Translations under genes and position numbers: made by a program
Source of the DNA: MGIIa-L3 sp11892u
GTDB taxonomy: Archaea; Thermoplasmatota; Poseidoniia; Poseidoniales; Poseidoniaceae
Direction of reading: 5' to 3'
DNA length: 41,474 nucleotides
Assembly (NCBI GenBank): GCA_965659685.1
Contig: CBFHXB010000020.1
Location: 1-41,474 of the forward strand
Notes under the pieces: generated by a model
What the model saw: the letters and a program-made list of their open reading frames with translations, nothing else
Databases searched by the model: none
Told to the model about the DNA's origin: nothing
In this document: positions 1-7,507 of the stretch, in pieces
Layout of the letters: every line of letters begins with the position of its first letter
Position numbering within the stretch: position 1 is the first letter of the stretch

Positions 1-1
1 C

Positions 2-1852
2 GGACGTGGTCCCTTCCCGAGGACACCTTGGAAGGACCTGTTGGAACTGATGTGTGCACCAAGCCGACGAGGTTGGGACCTTCTCGCTCTGGCGTTGGCG
101 GCCTCCGCGGTCTCTGGACCTGCCCTCCGGATTCCCCGCCACCCGTTGGGATTTGGTGCGGCTCGAAACATCGACGATCATCATCCGGGACGTCCGTTGA
201 TGCGCTGGCTGGGCTTCCTCAAGCGGCTTGACGAACCGCTGGATGAGGTCACACGGCTTTGGGTTGAGGGTTTTGAGCAGCGGCCCCCCTTGCGGTGGCA
301 GGGACCGGGTGCCCGAGGACCACAACGCGAAGCGTTGGACGAAACCATCAGGCAACGACCGCACCTCGTGGCGGCTGGACGGCAAGAGCCCTGGGTGGCG
401 GCGTGGAACACGACGGAAGAGGTGGTTCATCGTCCTCTTCCGCAGGTCATGTCCAACGGCGATGGCCGCCTCTCCATGCGGGTGGCTCGCATCGCCCGAG
501 GAAGGGACGTCCTTTCCGTCAAGGTCCCACGGGACCCGCGTCTGTGGGCGTGGTTGTTGGCGTGGGCCCTCTCGCCGCCGTGGTCCGAAGAACGCGCCCG
601 TTTGCACGCCATGGCCGTGACGTGGAACGGCAAGGCGAACGACGACGTCGATCCCGCACTTGCGCGCTCCTTGGTGCTTCTCCGCACGGTGCTTGACGAG
701 TCCCGCGAACGGGTGCATGTCGAAGGTGCTCGGGTGTTGATCCGTGGCCGATTTGGTCATGGCTACGAGCTCAAGATTGGCCCCGGCGCTCACATGGCAC
801 CCTTTGTGGTCAGGGGCGTGGACGGCCGAGGTCGTCCCACTGACCCTCCATTGTGCATCACGCAAGACCGCAGCGGCCCCACCCGGCCCGTTGGAGACCT
901 GTTGGCCACGGTGGTTCTGAGCCTCCTCGACGACGTGACCACGGCTGAAACCATTGGACCGCTTCACAATTTCATGCACGTCACGTCACCGTCGTATGAC
1001 GGTGATACCATTCGCGTGGGCAACACGACGCTGGCCGAAGCGCTCCCTTGGTTTCAAGCCCAATCGGCAACTGAACACGCTCCTTTCCGACCGTTCTGGT
1101 ACAGCGGGTCGGACGTCGGAGACGGAACGATGCTTGAACAGCAAAAGTACGTCCAAGCATGGTTGGAGGCAACGCTTCGAGAAGAATTTCGTCCTCGGAG
1201 AAGGGGCCGAGACCACTGGAACCACTGGATGCAACATCCGCCTCACCACGGAGGACAGGAAGAGGTCCGTTTTCGAGAAGCCGTCAATGCGGGCTTCGAC
1301 AGGATGAACCGAAACTTTCGCGATCGTTTCCAGGCGATCGTCGACCAGCAAGAGGATGACGTGGAAAACCCCATCCAAGGCTTCGCCAACCTTCGCGGAC
1401 GTGTTCACATTCGGGACGGGGGTGGCGAGCGTCGTCGGCGGCCTGACATCCGTGAAGCCCCACACCGAATCCGTGACCTCTACGCTCGCGTGTGGACGAT
1501 CCTTGCGCGCTCCGGCATGGAGAGAGAGGTTCGTCTTGGCGCGGCGGCGCCCTACGATGTCGAGATGTGGACGGGGTTCCAATTCACGGTCCGTGATTAT
1601 CGCGAACACCAGTTCCTTCGACGCCTCCTCCGCATGTCGGGTTGGGTTCAGGGAGAAGACCCGCACCATTTCGTGCGCCGCAGAGCATGGCATCCGGGTG
1701 CGCAGGCCCGCTTGGCGAGGGAACTGAACCGGTGGCAACACCGGTTTGGCATCCATGGCGAAGTCCCGTGGTGGTGGAATTACCCGCGCGTGGAATTCAT
1801 TGACGAGGACGTCCTCAACGATTGGCGCTTGCGGGAAGACCTCAGGGATTGA
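2..1852 (+). CDS. Hypothetical protein, 5' partial
   Basis: The frame is open from the window edge to the stop at 1850-1852, with no stop codon upstream of the possible internal starts (TTG 41, ATG 50, ATG 200). The translated region before ATG 200 reads like ordinary protein, so I treat the gene as cut by the left edge. If complete, ATG 50 or ATG 200 would be the start. The visible part is about 616 residues, soluble, with no membrane segment, and rich in Trp, Arg and His; one stretch carries closely spaced W, H and P residues (DHWNHWMQHPPHH). A central region predicted as beta-rich (RGRFGHGYELKIGPGAH) precedes a probable helix. I do not recognise the family and assign no function. Its 3' end overlaps the convergent thioredoxin-like gene by 11 bases. 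Confidence 0.75.
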   Translation, partial: GRGPFPRTPWKDLLELMCAPSRRGWDLLALALAASAVSGPALRIPRHPLGFGAARNIDDHHPGRPLMRWLGFLKRLDEPLDEVTRLWVEGFEQRPPLRWQGPGARGPQREALDETIRQRPHLVAAGRQEPWVAAWNTTEEVVHRPLPQVMSNGDGRLSMRVARIARGRDVLSVKVPRDPRLWAWLLAWALSPPWSEERARLHAMAVTWNGKANDDVDPALARSLVLLRTVLDESRERVHVEGARVLIRGRFGHGYELKIGPGAHMAPFVVRGVDGRGRPTDPPLCITQDRSGPTRPVGDLLATVVLSLLDDVTTAETIGPLHNFMHVTSPSYDGDTIRVGNTTLAEALPWFQAQSATEHAPFRPFWYSGSDVGDGTMLEQQKYVQAWLEATLREEFRPRRRGRDHWNHWMQHPPHHGGQEEVRFREAVNAGFDRMNRNFRDRFQAIVDQQEDDVENPIQGFANLRGRVHIRDGGGERRRRPDIREAPHRIRDLYARVWTILARSGMEREVRLGAAAPYDVEMWTGFQFTVRDYREHQFLRRLLRMSGWVQGEDPHHFVRRRAWHPGAQARLARELNRWQHRFGIHGEVPWWWNYPRVEFIDEDVLNDWRLREDLRD

Positions 1853-2759
1853 GGCCCTTACGACGGCCTGCTGCCACAATGGCCAGCACGCTCAAGGCCG
1901 CACCCGGGGCTGGTAATCCACGCTCATCCGGTTCCGCAACTGGGGCCAGGTCGTCCACCTCTTCGGGCACCGTTGGAGGCACCAAGGTGTGGACCAAATA
2001 AACCTCAAGATCGTCACCGTCGAACGCCGCTGGAAGGGCAACGCTCGAAGAGCCCCGGAGCGATACGCCACCGTTCCACACCTGCTCGTCCACAGTGGAA
2101 ATGCTGCGCACGATGTGCGGATATTCTCCTTGTCCGTTCGACCCTTCTGAGAAGGTCGCTGTTCCTTCAACCACCCACGCCTCAAGACGGACCAAATGGC
2201 CGTTCCATGTTTCGCTTTCTGGAAGATTGACCTCCCAGGTGACGGTCGTGCTGCCGCTTTGTGCAGACGTCCAAGTGAAGATGCTCGTTCCTCCTGCAGG
2301 AATCCCTAGGCTTTGGTTGGCCAAACCACGGAAATCGTCCAGAAGGCTGTCGCCTTCAGCCACGCTTCCAATGACCATCGTCGTGCCGTTGAAAACCACC
2401 GTAGGTGGCGCCCTGCGGTCGTACCGTTGCTCCCATCGCTCGTCCAGTGCGTCGGTCCCGAAGGGGTCCTCGGTTTCACCAATGGAGCGGTGGAAGGAGA
2501 AAATCGAGCCTCCACGCTCGGCCACAAGATCGTCCAAAGCATGCTCAACGTCGACGCAATTGGTGCACCATGTGGCGGTGTAATCTTCCAACACCGGATC
2601 AAGGTCGTCCAAACCCACAGCGCTCGTGTTCCCCGTGGTGACCGCTCCGCCGTGGCTGCCAAACACCGCACCCTCATCCACGGCGATCGGTGTTCCCGCC
2701 TGAACGTTCAGCGGGAGCAACACGAGCAAGGCAGCCAAGAGCAAGGCAAGACGGCGCAT
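1842..2759 (-). CDS. Secreted thioredoxin-fold protein with C-terminal sorting-type tail
   Basis: 305 residues from ATG 2759. The upstream in-frame start would put 13 extra residues before a clean signal peptide, so I prefer 2759. Residues 1-21 form the signal peptide (MRRLALLLAALLVLLPLNVQA). The thioredoxin-like active site is WCTNC (Cys65, Cys68), followed by a helix and the cis-Pro-type segment RRAPPTVVFNG. The rest is a beta-rich domain that may be Ig-like. The C-terminus has a PAPG motif, a short hydrophobic run and a basic RRKG end, resembling archaeosortase-type (PGF-CTERM-like) anchors. This suggests a surface-anchored disulfide oxidoreductase or redox sensor outside the membrane. The substrate cannot be told. 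The gene is leftward and sits downstream of threonine aldolase with a 46-base gap. Confidence 0.85.
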   Translation of the reverse strand: MRRLALLLAALLVLLPLNVQAGTPIAVDEGAVFGSHGGAVTTGNTSAVGLDDLDPVLEDYTATWCTNCVDVEHALDDLVAERGGSIFSFHRSIGETEDPFGTDALDERWEQRYDRRAPPTVVFNGTTMVIGSVAEGDSLLDDFRGLANQSLGIPAGGTSIFTWTSAQSGSTTVTWEVNLPESETWNGHLVRLEAWVVEGTATFSEGSNGQGEYPHIVRSISTVDEQVWNGGVSLRGSSSVALPAAFDGDDLEVYLVHTLVPPTVPEEVDDLAPVAEPDERGLPAPGAALSVLAIVAAGRRKGLNP

Positions 2760-2805
2760 GCAGGAAGGTTTGATGCCTCCGACTTCAACCTTCCACATCG
2801 TCGGG

Positions 2806-3852
2806 TCAGGGGATGGCGGAAATCGCGGACAGCACGTGGTCCACGTCCTCGTCGGTCACGTGAAGGTGGAGCACCAACCGACAGGTGCCTTCGTTCAAGG
2901 TCAGAACGTCAATGCCGTGGGCCGCCAAGTGCTCGAGGGTTTGCTGCCCTGACCATCCTTCCACACCGAAGTAGACCATGTTCGTTTCAACGCCTTCGAG
3001 GTCGACCAAACCGCGAGGGTGCTGAGCCAAAGCTTTCGCGATGCGACGGGCACGTGCATGGTCCTCAGCCAAGCGTTCCACGTGGTGGTCCAATGCGTGC
3101 AAGCCGGCCGCAGCCACGATACCGACCTGACGCATTCCACCGCCGAACATCTTGCGCCAACGATGGGAACGCGCGATGAAATCTGCACCGCCGACGAGCA
3201 TCGAGCCCATCGGAGCGCCCAAGCCTTTCGAGAGGCAAATGGCCACGCTGTCCCAATCGCGGAGCATGCGGTCGGCAGAGATCCCAGTGGCCACGGTGGC
3301 GTTCATGAGGCGTGCCCCGTCGACGTGCAGCGCACAACCGGTGTCACGTCCGACCGAGGCAATGGCGTCCAAATCGTCGATGGTGTAGCACGATCCTCCT
3401 CCGCGGTTCGAGGTGTTCTCAATGCAAATGAGGCGCCCGTCGGGGTAGTGGCTCCCGGAACCGTCCGCCTTTCGGACCGCGCGGCGGACCGCTTCCGGTG
3501 CCATTCGGCCACGGTCGCCGTGGACGAAAGCAACGGAACATCCGGACAAGGCCGCGAATCCACCGCCTTCGTACAGGTAGATGTGCGCCTCTTGTTCGAG
3601 GATGATTTCGTCGCCAGGACGGGTGTGCGTTCGAACCGCCACGGCGTTGGCCATCGTCCCAGAAGGCAGGAACAAGGCTGCATCCATCCCACAGATGTCG
3701 GCGACGCGGCGCTCGAGGGCAAGCACCGTCGGGTCCTCGCCGTAGACGTCGTCACCGACCGGTGCAGCGGCCATCGCTTCTCGCATGGCCGGGGTGGGTT
3801 GCGTGACCGTGTCGCTGCGAAGGTCGATGCGGTCCGTCGGCCAGTGGCGCAT
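2806..3852 (-). CDS. ltaE: Low-specificity L-threonine aldolase
   Basis: 348 residues from ATG 3852, which begins just before the family's N-terminal IDLRSDTVT motif; the longer frame to 3930 would overlap pth2. It is a PLP-dependent fold-type I enzyme that cleaves L-threonine or L-allo-threonine to glycine and acetaldehyde in the cytosol. Visible family marks are the N-terminal RSDT motif, GDDVYGEDPT, LFLPSGTMAN, HVDGARL and the PLP-binding lysine in SICLSKGLGAPMGS-type context (Lys209 in CLSKGLGAP). The usual ENTH motif reads ENTSNRGGG here, a His-to-Ser change. Length is normal for the family. The gene is divergent from pth2, with 76 bases between starts. A promiscuous beta-eliminating aldolase of the same family is possible. 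Confidence 0.93.
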   Translation of the reverse strand: MRHWPTDRIDLRSDTVTQPTPAMREAMAAAPVGDDVYGEDPTVLALERRVADICGMDAALFLPSGTMANAVAVRTHTRPGDEIILEQEAHIYLYEGGGFAALSGCSVAFVHGDRGRMAPEAVRRAVRKADGSGSHYPDGRLICIENTSNRGGGSCYTIDDLDAIASVGRDTGCALHVDGARLMNATVATGISADRMLRDWDSVAICLSKGLGAPMGSMLVGGADFIARSHRWRKMFGGGMRQVGIVAAAGLHALDHHVERLAEDHARARRIAKALAQHPRGLVDLEGVETNMVYFGVEGWSGQQTLEHLAAHGIDVLTLNEGTCRLVLHLHVTDEDVDHVLSAISAIP

Positions 3853-3915
3853 GGTCAACGGACAAAGGCCGCCGCCATGAACCGTCCGGCGGCGACAACT
3901 CCATGCCCCCTTCCC

Positions 3916-3921
3916 GGAGGT
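3916..3921 (+). promoter_or_regulatory. Shine-Dalgarno of pth2
   Basis: GGAGGT lies seven bases before ATG 3929 and fixes that start. Several genes in this window have comparable sites (mcm, PAC2, rpl18e, rpoN); many others have none. Confidence 0.75.
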
Positions 3922-3928
3922 CCCGTGC

Positions 3929-4345
3929 ATGGGCTTCCGCAGTTGGCTTCACAGGTGGACGGCCCCGCCGCCCGTTGGGCCAGCACCCGATGAGGCGTGC
4001 AAGCTCGTGCTCGTGGTCAACCACGGTCTGAAGATGGGCAAGGGCAAAATTGCTGCACAGGTGGGTCACGCGAGCATCACTGCCATGACGTCGATTGGCG
4101 AGCACGACCGTGCTCGATTGGCCGCTTGGTTGGCCACGGGTCAACGCAAGGTCTGCGTCAAAGGAGACGATGCCGAGCATCTTCTGTCCCTGAGGGACCT
4201 GGCGGACAACTCAGGTCTGCCAACGGCAACGGTACGGGACGCAGGTCACACGCAGATTCCGAGCGGTTCGCTGACCGTGGTGGCCATCGGTCCAGCCGAG
4301 GCGTCACGCATCGATCGGCTAACGGGTGACCTGAAGCTGCTCTAA
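3929..4345 (+). CDS. pth2: Peptidyl-tRNA hydrolase, Pth2 type
   Basis: 138 residues. Pth2 hydrolyses peptidyl-tRNA that drops off ribosomes and releases free tRNA; this archaeal/eukaryotic type is unrelated to bacterial Pth. The body matches the family: LKMGKGKIAAQVGHAS near the N-terminus, GQRKVCVKG in the middle, and the C-terminal SLTVVAIGP and LTGDLKLL. Two usually strict sites differ. The N-terminal R-x-DLKM motif is NHGLKM, losing the Asp, and DAGRTQ is DAGHTQ. About 20 extra N-terminal residues precede the domain. A strong SD fixes the start. A second, differently diverged Pth2 lies at 4802-5170, and only nine bases separate this gene from the convergent MerT-like gene. Confidence 0.92.
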   Translation: MGFRSWLHRWTAPPPVGPAPDEACKLVLVVNHGLKMGKGKIAAQVGHASITAMTSIGEHDRARLAAWLATGQRKVCVKGDDAEHLLSLRDLADNSGLPTATVRDAGHTQIPSGSLTVVAIGPAEASRIDRLTGDLKLL

Positions 4346-4354
4346 AGCGGCGAA

Positions 4355-4759
4355 TCAGCCCTGCCAGAATCGCGAGGATTCCCACGGCAATCCCAGGGCA
4401 ATGCCGATTTCGGTCAAAAGCACGTAGTTCACCACAAAGTACAGCGTGACCGCCGTGAACACGGCCGCCAAACTGGTGTTGATCACCTGACGACGTTCTC
4501 GCACGGCGTCGTCCAAACTGCAGATGCCGCCACGTCGAAAGTGAACCACGAGTCCGGCCACGAGGCATCCCGCAGAGACCACCAGAAGGGTCGGCCGGAA
4601 CCATCCCCATCCCTCGCCGCCCCAGTACAGCGTGTCCGACAAGGCGGCGGCGGAGGATACGCTGCTCAGTCCGAACAACACGAGGACCACGGACGGCAAA
4701 CAACACATGGTTGCGAGGAGGGAGGAACCTCCAATGGTGCGCCAAAGGCCGCTGAGCAC
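4355..4759 (-). CDS. Three-TM membrane protein, MerT-like
   Basis: 134 residues. The only usable start upstream of the first membrane segment is GTG 4759, because an in-frame stop lies at 4796-4798. Three membrane segments are visible, at about 13-39, 54-74 and 93-115. The first holds a Cys-Cys pair (MCCLP, Cys19-Cys20), as in MerT mercuric-ion transport proteins. MerT carries a second cysteine pair in the loop between segments 2 and 3; here only Cys80 (GGICSL) is there, plus Cys65 inside segment 2. A metal or thiol-linked membrane role is plausible, but no merA, merP or merR is nearby, so mercury transport is not supported. It is the last gene of the leftward mcm-gatE run, 42 bases after the second pth2. 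Confidence 0.75.
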   Translation of the reverse strand: MLSGLWRTIGGSSLLATMCCLPSVVLVLFGLSSVSSAAALSDTLYWGGEGWGWFRPTLLVVSAGCLVAGLVVHFRRGGICSLDDAVRERRQVINTSLAAVFTAVTLYFVVNYVLLTEIGIALGLPWESSRFWQG

Positions 4760-4801
4760 AGTTGCTAGGCTTCGTTTGAGTTCTTGAGCGTTGGTTCACC
4801 G

Positions 4802-5170
4802 TCACAGTGCTTCAAGACGGCCGACGAGCACCTCGAGAACGCTTGACGGAGCCGGTCCAATCCCCAGCACCGTCACCGTCCCAGGGGCCACCTCCGTCCG
4901 TCCAGCATCGCTGACCGCATGATGCACAAGACGGTGCGCCTGAGCGTCCTCAAGGTGCACCTCAAGCGCTTCCAAATCCTCGACGCCGAGGACGACAATG
5001 CGTCCATGCTCGCTCCTCCAGCGTGCGAACAAGGCCGAGGCCTCTTTTCTTGCCTTGAGGCTGCAGGCCACCGCGGCATGAGCCGTTTGTGCAGCGATTT
5101 TCCCTGCGCTCATGCCCAGGTCTTGCCGAACGAGCACCGCGAGGGTCGCGGAATCAGACGAGCTGGACAT
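4802..5170 (-). CDS. Second Pth2-family peptidyl-tRNA hydrolase
   Basis: 122 residues from ATG 5170. The frame stays open to 5278, but that extension reads against the ECF S component's C-terminus and has Cys/Trp-rich noise. Family marks are LVRQDLGMSAGKIAAQTAHAA, DAGRTEVAPGT and TVLGIGP. Its divergence differs from that of the 3929 copy. It keeps the Asp and the DAGRT motif, but the lysine of DLKM is Gly, and the middle GQ-x-K motif is EHGRIVV. Each copy thus lacks something the other has. It overlaps the upstream ECF S gene by 17 bases, so translation is probably coupled. It could be an active hydrolase or a specialised homologue acting on another tRNA conjugate; the sequence cannot decide. 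Confidence 0.88.
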   Translation of the reverse strand: MSSSSDSATLAVLVRQDLGMSAGKIAAQTAHAAVACSLKARKEASALFARWRSEHGRIVVLGVEDLEALEVHLEDAQAHRLVHHAVSDAGRTEVAPGTVTVLGIGPAPSSVLEVLVGRLEAL

Positions 5171-5813
5171 CGGCCTCGACTCCTGGGATGGCCGTGGCGT
5201 CGGGCACGTCCACTGGGAGCAACATCCGCAGCATGAGTGGGCCCGTCCAAAGCATGACCACGACGTTGCCCAGCGCATGGCTCAGGTCGAAAGGAAGGCC
5301 CGTCCAAACAAGGGCAGGGAGTTGAGCAAGGCCCACGCCACCTCCGATCAGCGACATGTTGGTGACCAGGCCAAAGGGCAGCGCCAACACGGCTGCAAAC
5401 ATGGTTGCACGGCCAATGAGCAAGCGGTCGCCTTCCATGAGGTTGGCACGTGAACCCACCGCGGCGATCAGCGACCAACCCGCGGCTTGGAACAGCGTCC
5501 AATATCCATCGCCAAGGACCGAATTGGACAACATCGTGACCAAGATGGCGAAGGCCACGCCACGACGGGCACCAAGGCTGGCTCCTGCCAACAACACCGC
5601 CACGGTCACGGGTTGCACGTTGGGCAGGCTCGCCATCACCACGCGCAACACAGCAACGACCGCCACAAAGGACAGGAGAAGGACACCCTGATGCCGCGTC
5701 ATGCGCTTGTCTTGAAGCAACAGTAGTGTCGCAGCTCCGAGGAGGAGCACGTCAAGAATCAGTGCCGCGGTCGGACTGAGTTCCGGACCATGGACACCAA
5801 CGCTGGCGAACAT
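5154..5813 (-). CDS. ECF transporter substrate-binding (S) component, CbrT-like
   Basis: 219 residues with five to six hydrophobic membrane segments. The stretch SVLGDGYWTLFQAAGWSLI matches the signature of ECF S components of the CbrT-like group (consensus near G-x-G-x-W-T-P-F/W-Q followed by a hydrophobic helix). S components bind a vitamin or precursor at the membrane and rely on the EcfA/EcfA'/EcfT motor, which is not in this window. The gene is 35 bases downstream of a secreted propeller protein ending in a DUF4430 domain. DUF4430 genes frequently neighbour CbrT-type S components, so corrinoid (B12-like) substrates are the best guess, by inference only. It overlaps the following pth2 copy. 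Confidence 0.8.
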   Translation of the reverse strand: MFASVGVHGPELSPTAALILDVLLLGAATLLLLQDKRMTRHQGVLLLSFVAVVAVLRVVMASLPNVQPVTVAVLLAGASLGARRGVAFAILVTMLSNSVLGDGYWTLFQAAGWSLIAAVGSRANLMEGDRLLIGRATMFAAVLALPFGLVTNMSLIGGGVGLAQLPALVWTGLPFDLSHALGNVVVMLWTGPLMLRMLLPVDVPDATAIPGVEADVQLV

Positions 5814-5848
5814 GGTTGTGGGACGGGCCCTGCTCCTTCAAGGTTGAC

Positions 5849-7507
5849 TCAGGCCAGACGCCAGACAATGACGGAGGTCTGGTCCAACGCGAAGCCCTCG
5901 GGACCCACCATGGGACGGGTGCCGTCCACTTCGTAGACCCATCCGTCCGCGGCAACGCCGTCGACGGCGGTCACCCATGTGCCCAAGGAATGTGCTTCGA
6001 GGGCAATGGACACGCCAAGTTCGTCGGCGGCCGCCAGCGTGGATTCCAACACCGAAGGCCGTGGGTCGAGGCCCCCGACGGCCAGGGTTTCGTTTGGGAG
6101 TTCAAACACCACCACCTGACCTTCGCGCCATGCCTCGGGCCATGTATCGTCCCAGACCGGTTCCGTTTGGGTTTCTGGGACCTGTTCGACCCACCAGCCC
6201 ATCAACGCAGGCATCATGGCCACCAGGGCGACGAGCAGGAAAGGCGAGGCCAAACGAAGCCCATGAAGCGGACCCCGTCGGTACGCGGCGGTAGATCCGG
6301 CCAGAAACGCCACCATGAGGGACAGCGTCCACACGGCAGGAGAGCGGTCCACGGACGTCCCTTCGGGAGCAGGGCTGCTCGTCGGCGACAATGGACAAAG
6401 CGGTCCGCTTTGTTCGGGTTCGAGCACCGCCACGCCGTCGTCTTTCACCAACAACCAAGCCTCTCCACACGCCACCGGAGGAGCCGTCCCGTAGCCGCGC
6501 AGGTTGGAGGAGATGGTGACGCCCGCGAAACCTTCAGCGACGTCGAACGCCAGGAAGCCTCCGTTGGGCCCGTTTTCTGATGCCGTCACATGACCCGCCT
6601 CAAAGCGAAGCGGGCCTTGGACCGGCGACGACGTGAGCCGTGTGCTGTTCCATCCCTCGGCCGTCCAATTCAGAAGATGAACACCGCTGAAATCGGCCAC
6701 CGCCACCAAGGTCTCGCTTAGGGCCACCGGCATGCCGGGTGAAGCCCCGGAAGGGAAACTGTGGACCTGCGACGCTTCCCGCGGTTGGCCGTCTGCACCA
6801 AGCGCCAGCCATTCCACCGTGCTTGCTCGTTCGACTTGGACGTGCACGAGCAACCCACCGTTCACGTGAACCGGGGCATGACGGATGGCTCCTCCAAGCT
6901 CCACGAAAGAGGCTGGCGAACCCGGCGTCCAACTCCACAGACGACCGTTTTCGTCACCGACGTACGCCGTTCCGTTGACGAAAGAAGCCGGATTCCTCCA
7001 TCCAAGGCCGGTCTCCACGCCCTCCAACACGGTGCCGTCCGCTGGACATCGCAGCTCGATGCCCGTTCGTGTCGTGACCAAGAGGCCGGCATCGGTCACC
7101 GTCGGCGTGGCTGTAAGCCCCCAGGTCTCAACCGTGGTGTTGGCCTGCCACAACGGCAACCCAGTGTCCCACGCTCGTGCCTCCAGCAGACCGCTCGACC
7201 AAGCGATGAGAAGATGATCGGGCCACGAGCCGCATGGCCCTTCTCCTGCCTTGACGTGAACCAAATCGGCCATGTCGGGCTGAACGGTGGGCGGACCTTC
7301 GATCACCCAGCGCACGGCCCCGTTCTCGGCGTAGGCCCGCACCATCGGTGGGGCGGTTCCGTCGAAGGTCCCAGAGGAGCGAATCAGCACCTGATCCTCG
7401 CCAACGACTGGCGCCGTGGACACGTACCCTCCGGAGACGGTGATGCTGGCCGAGGCGCAAGGCAACAAAAACAAGGCAAGGAGCGTGACTACGAGCGTGC
7501 TCCTCAC
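5849..7507 (-). CDS. Extracytoplasmic beta-propeller protein with TM hairpin and C-terminal DUF4430 domain
   Basis: 552 residues. It starts at GTG 7507, whose bases overlap the gatE stop (GTGA), implying translational coupling. Residues 1-20 are a signal peptide. About 25-365 form repeated short beta blades of the PQQ/quinoprotein type (for example FVNGTAYVGDENGRLWSW). Two membrane segments follow (about 391-409 and 419-438), then an outside C-terminal domain (about 465-552). That domain has the DUF4430 pattern: a helix with SVLESTL, then DGWVYEVDGTRPMVG and a terminal SVIVWRLA strand. DUF4430 is the fold found at the C-terminus of transcobalamin/intrinsic factor and in proteins beside ECF S components. 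I infer a membrane-held ligand receptor feeding the adjacent S component. The propeller-plus-hairpin architecture is unusual. Confidence 0.8.
   Translation of the reverse strand: MRSTLVVTLLALFLLPCASASITVSGGYVSTAPVVGEDQVLIRSSGTFDGTAPPMVRAYAENGAVRWVIEGPPTVQPDMADLVHVKAGEGPCGSWPDHLLIAWSSGLLEARAWDTGLPLWQANTTVETWGLTATPTVTDAGLLVTTRTGIELRCPADGTVLEGVETGLGWRNPASFVNGTAYVGDENGRLWSWTPGSPASFVELGGAIRHAPVHVNGGLLVHVQVERASTVEWLALGADGQPREASQVHSFPSGASPGMPVALSETLVAVADFSGVHLLNWTAEGWNSTRLTSSPVQGPLRFEAGHVTASENGPNGGFLAFDVAEGFAGVTISSNLRGYGTAPPVACGEAWLLVKDDGVAVLEPEQSGPLCPLSPTSSPAPEGTSVDRSPAVWTLSLMVAFLAGSTAAYRRGPLHGLRLASPFLLVALVAMMPALMGWWVEQVPETQTEPVWDDTWPEAWREGQVVVFELPNETLAVGGLDPRPSVLESTLAAADELGVSIALEAHSLGTWVTAVDGVAADGWVYEVDGTRPMVGPEGFALDQTSVIVWRLA

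Noticed and set aside
986..1879. 297-residue minus-strand open frame opposite the first gene
   Set aside because: It would overlap the thioredoxin-like gene's end and shows no domain; the plus-strand frame stays open over the full 1.85 kb.
3019..3993. 324-residue plus-strand open frame opposite threonine aldolase
   Set aside because: It overlaps the well-supported ltaE and also the pth2 start, and its product has no recognisable motif.
4355..4759. Mercury resistance operon
   Set aside because: Only a MerT-like membrane protein is present; merA, merP and merR are absent and the second cysteine pair is incomplete.
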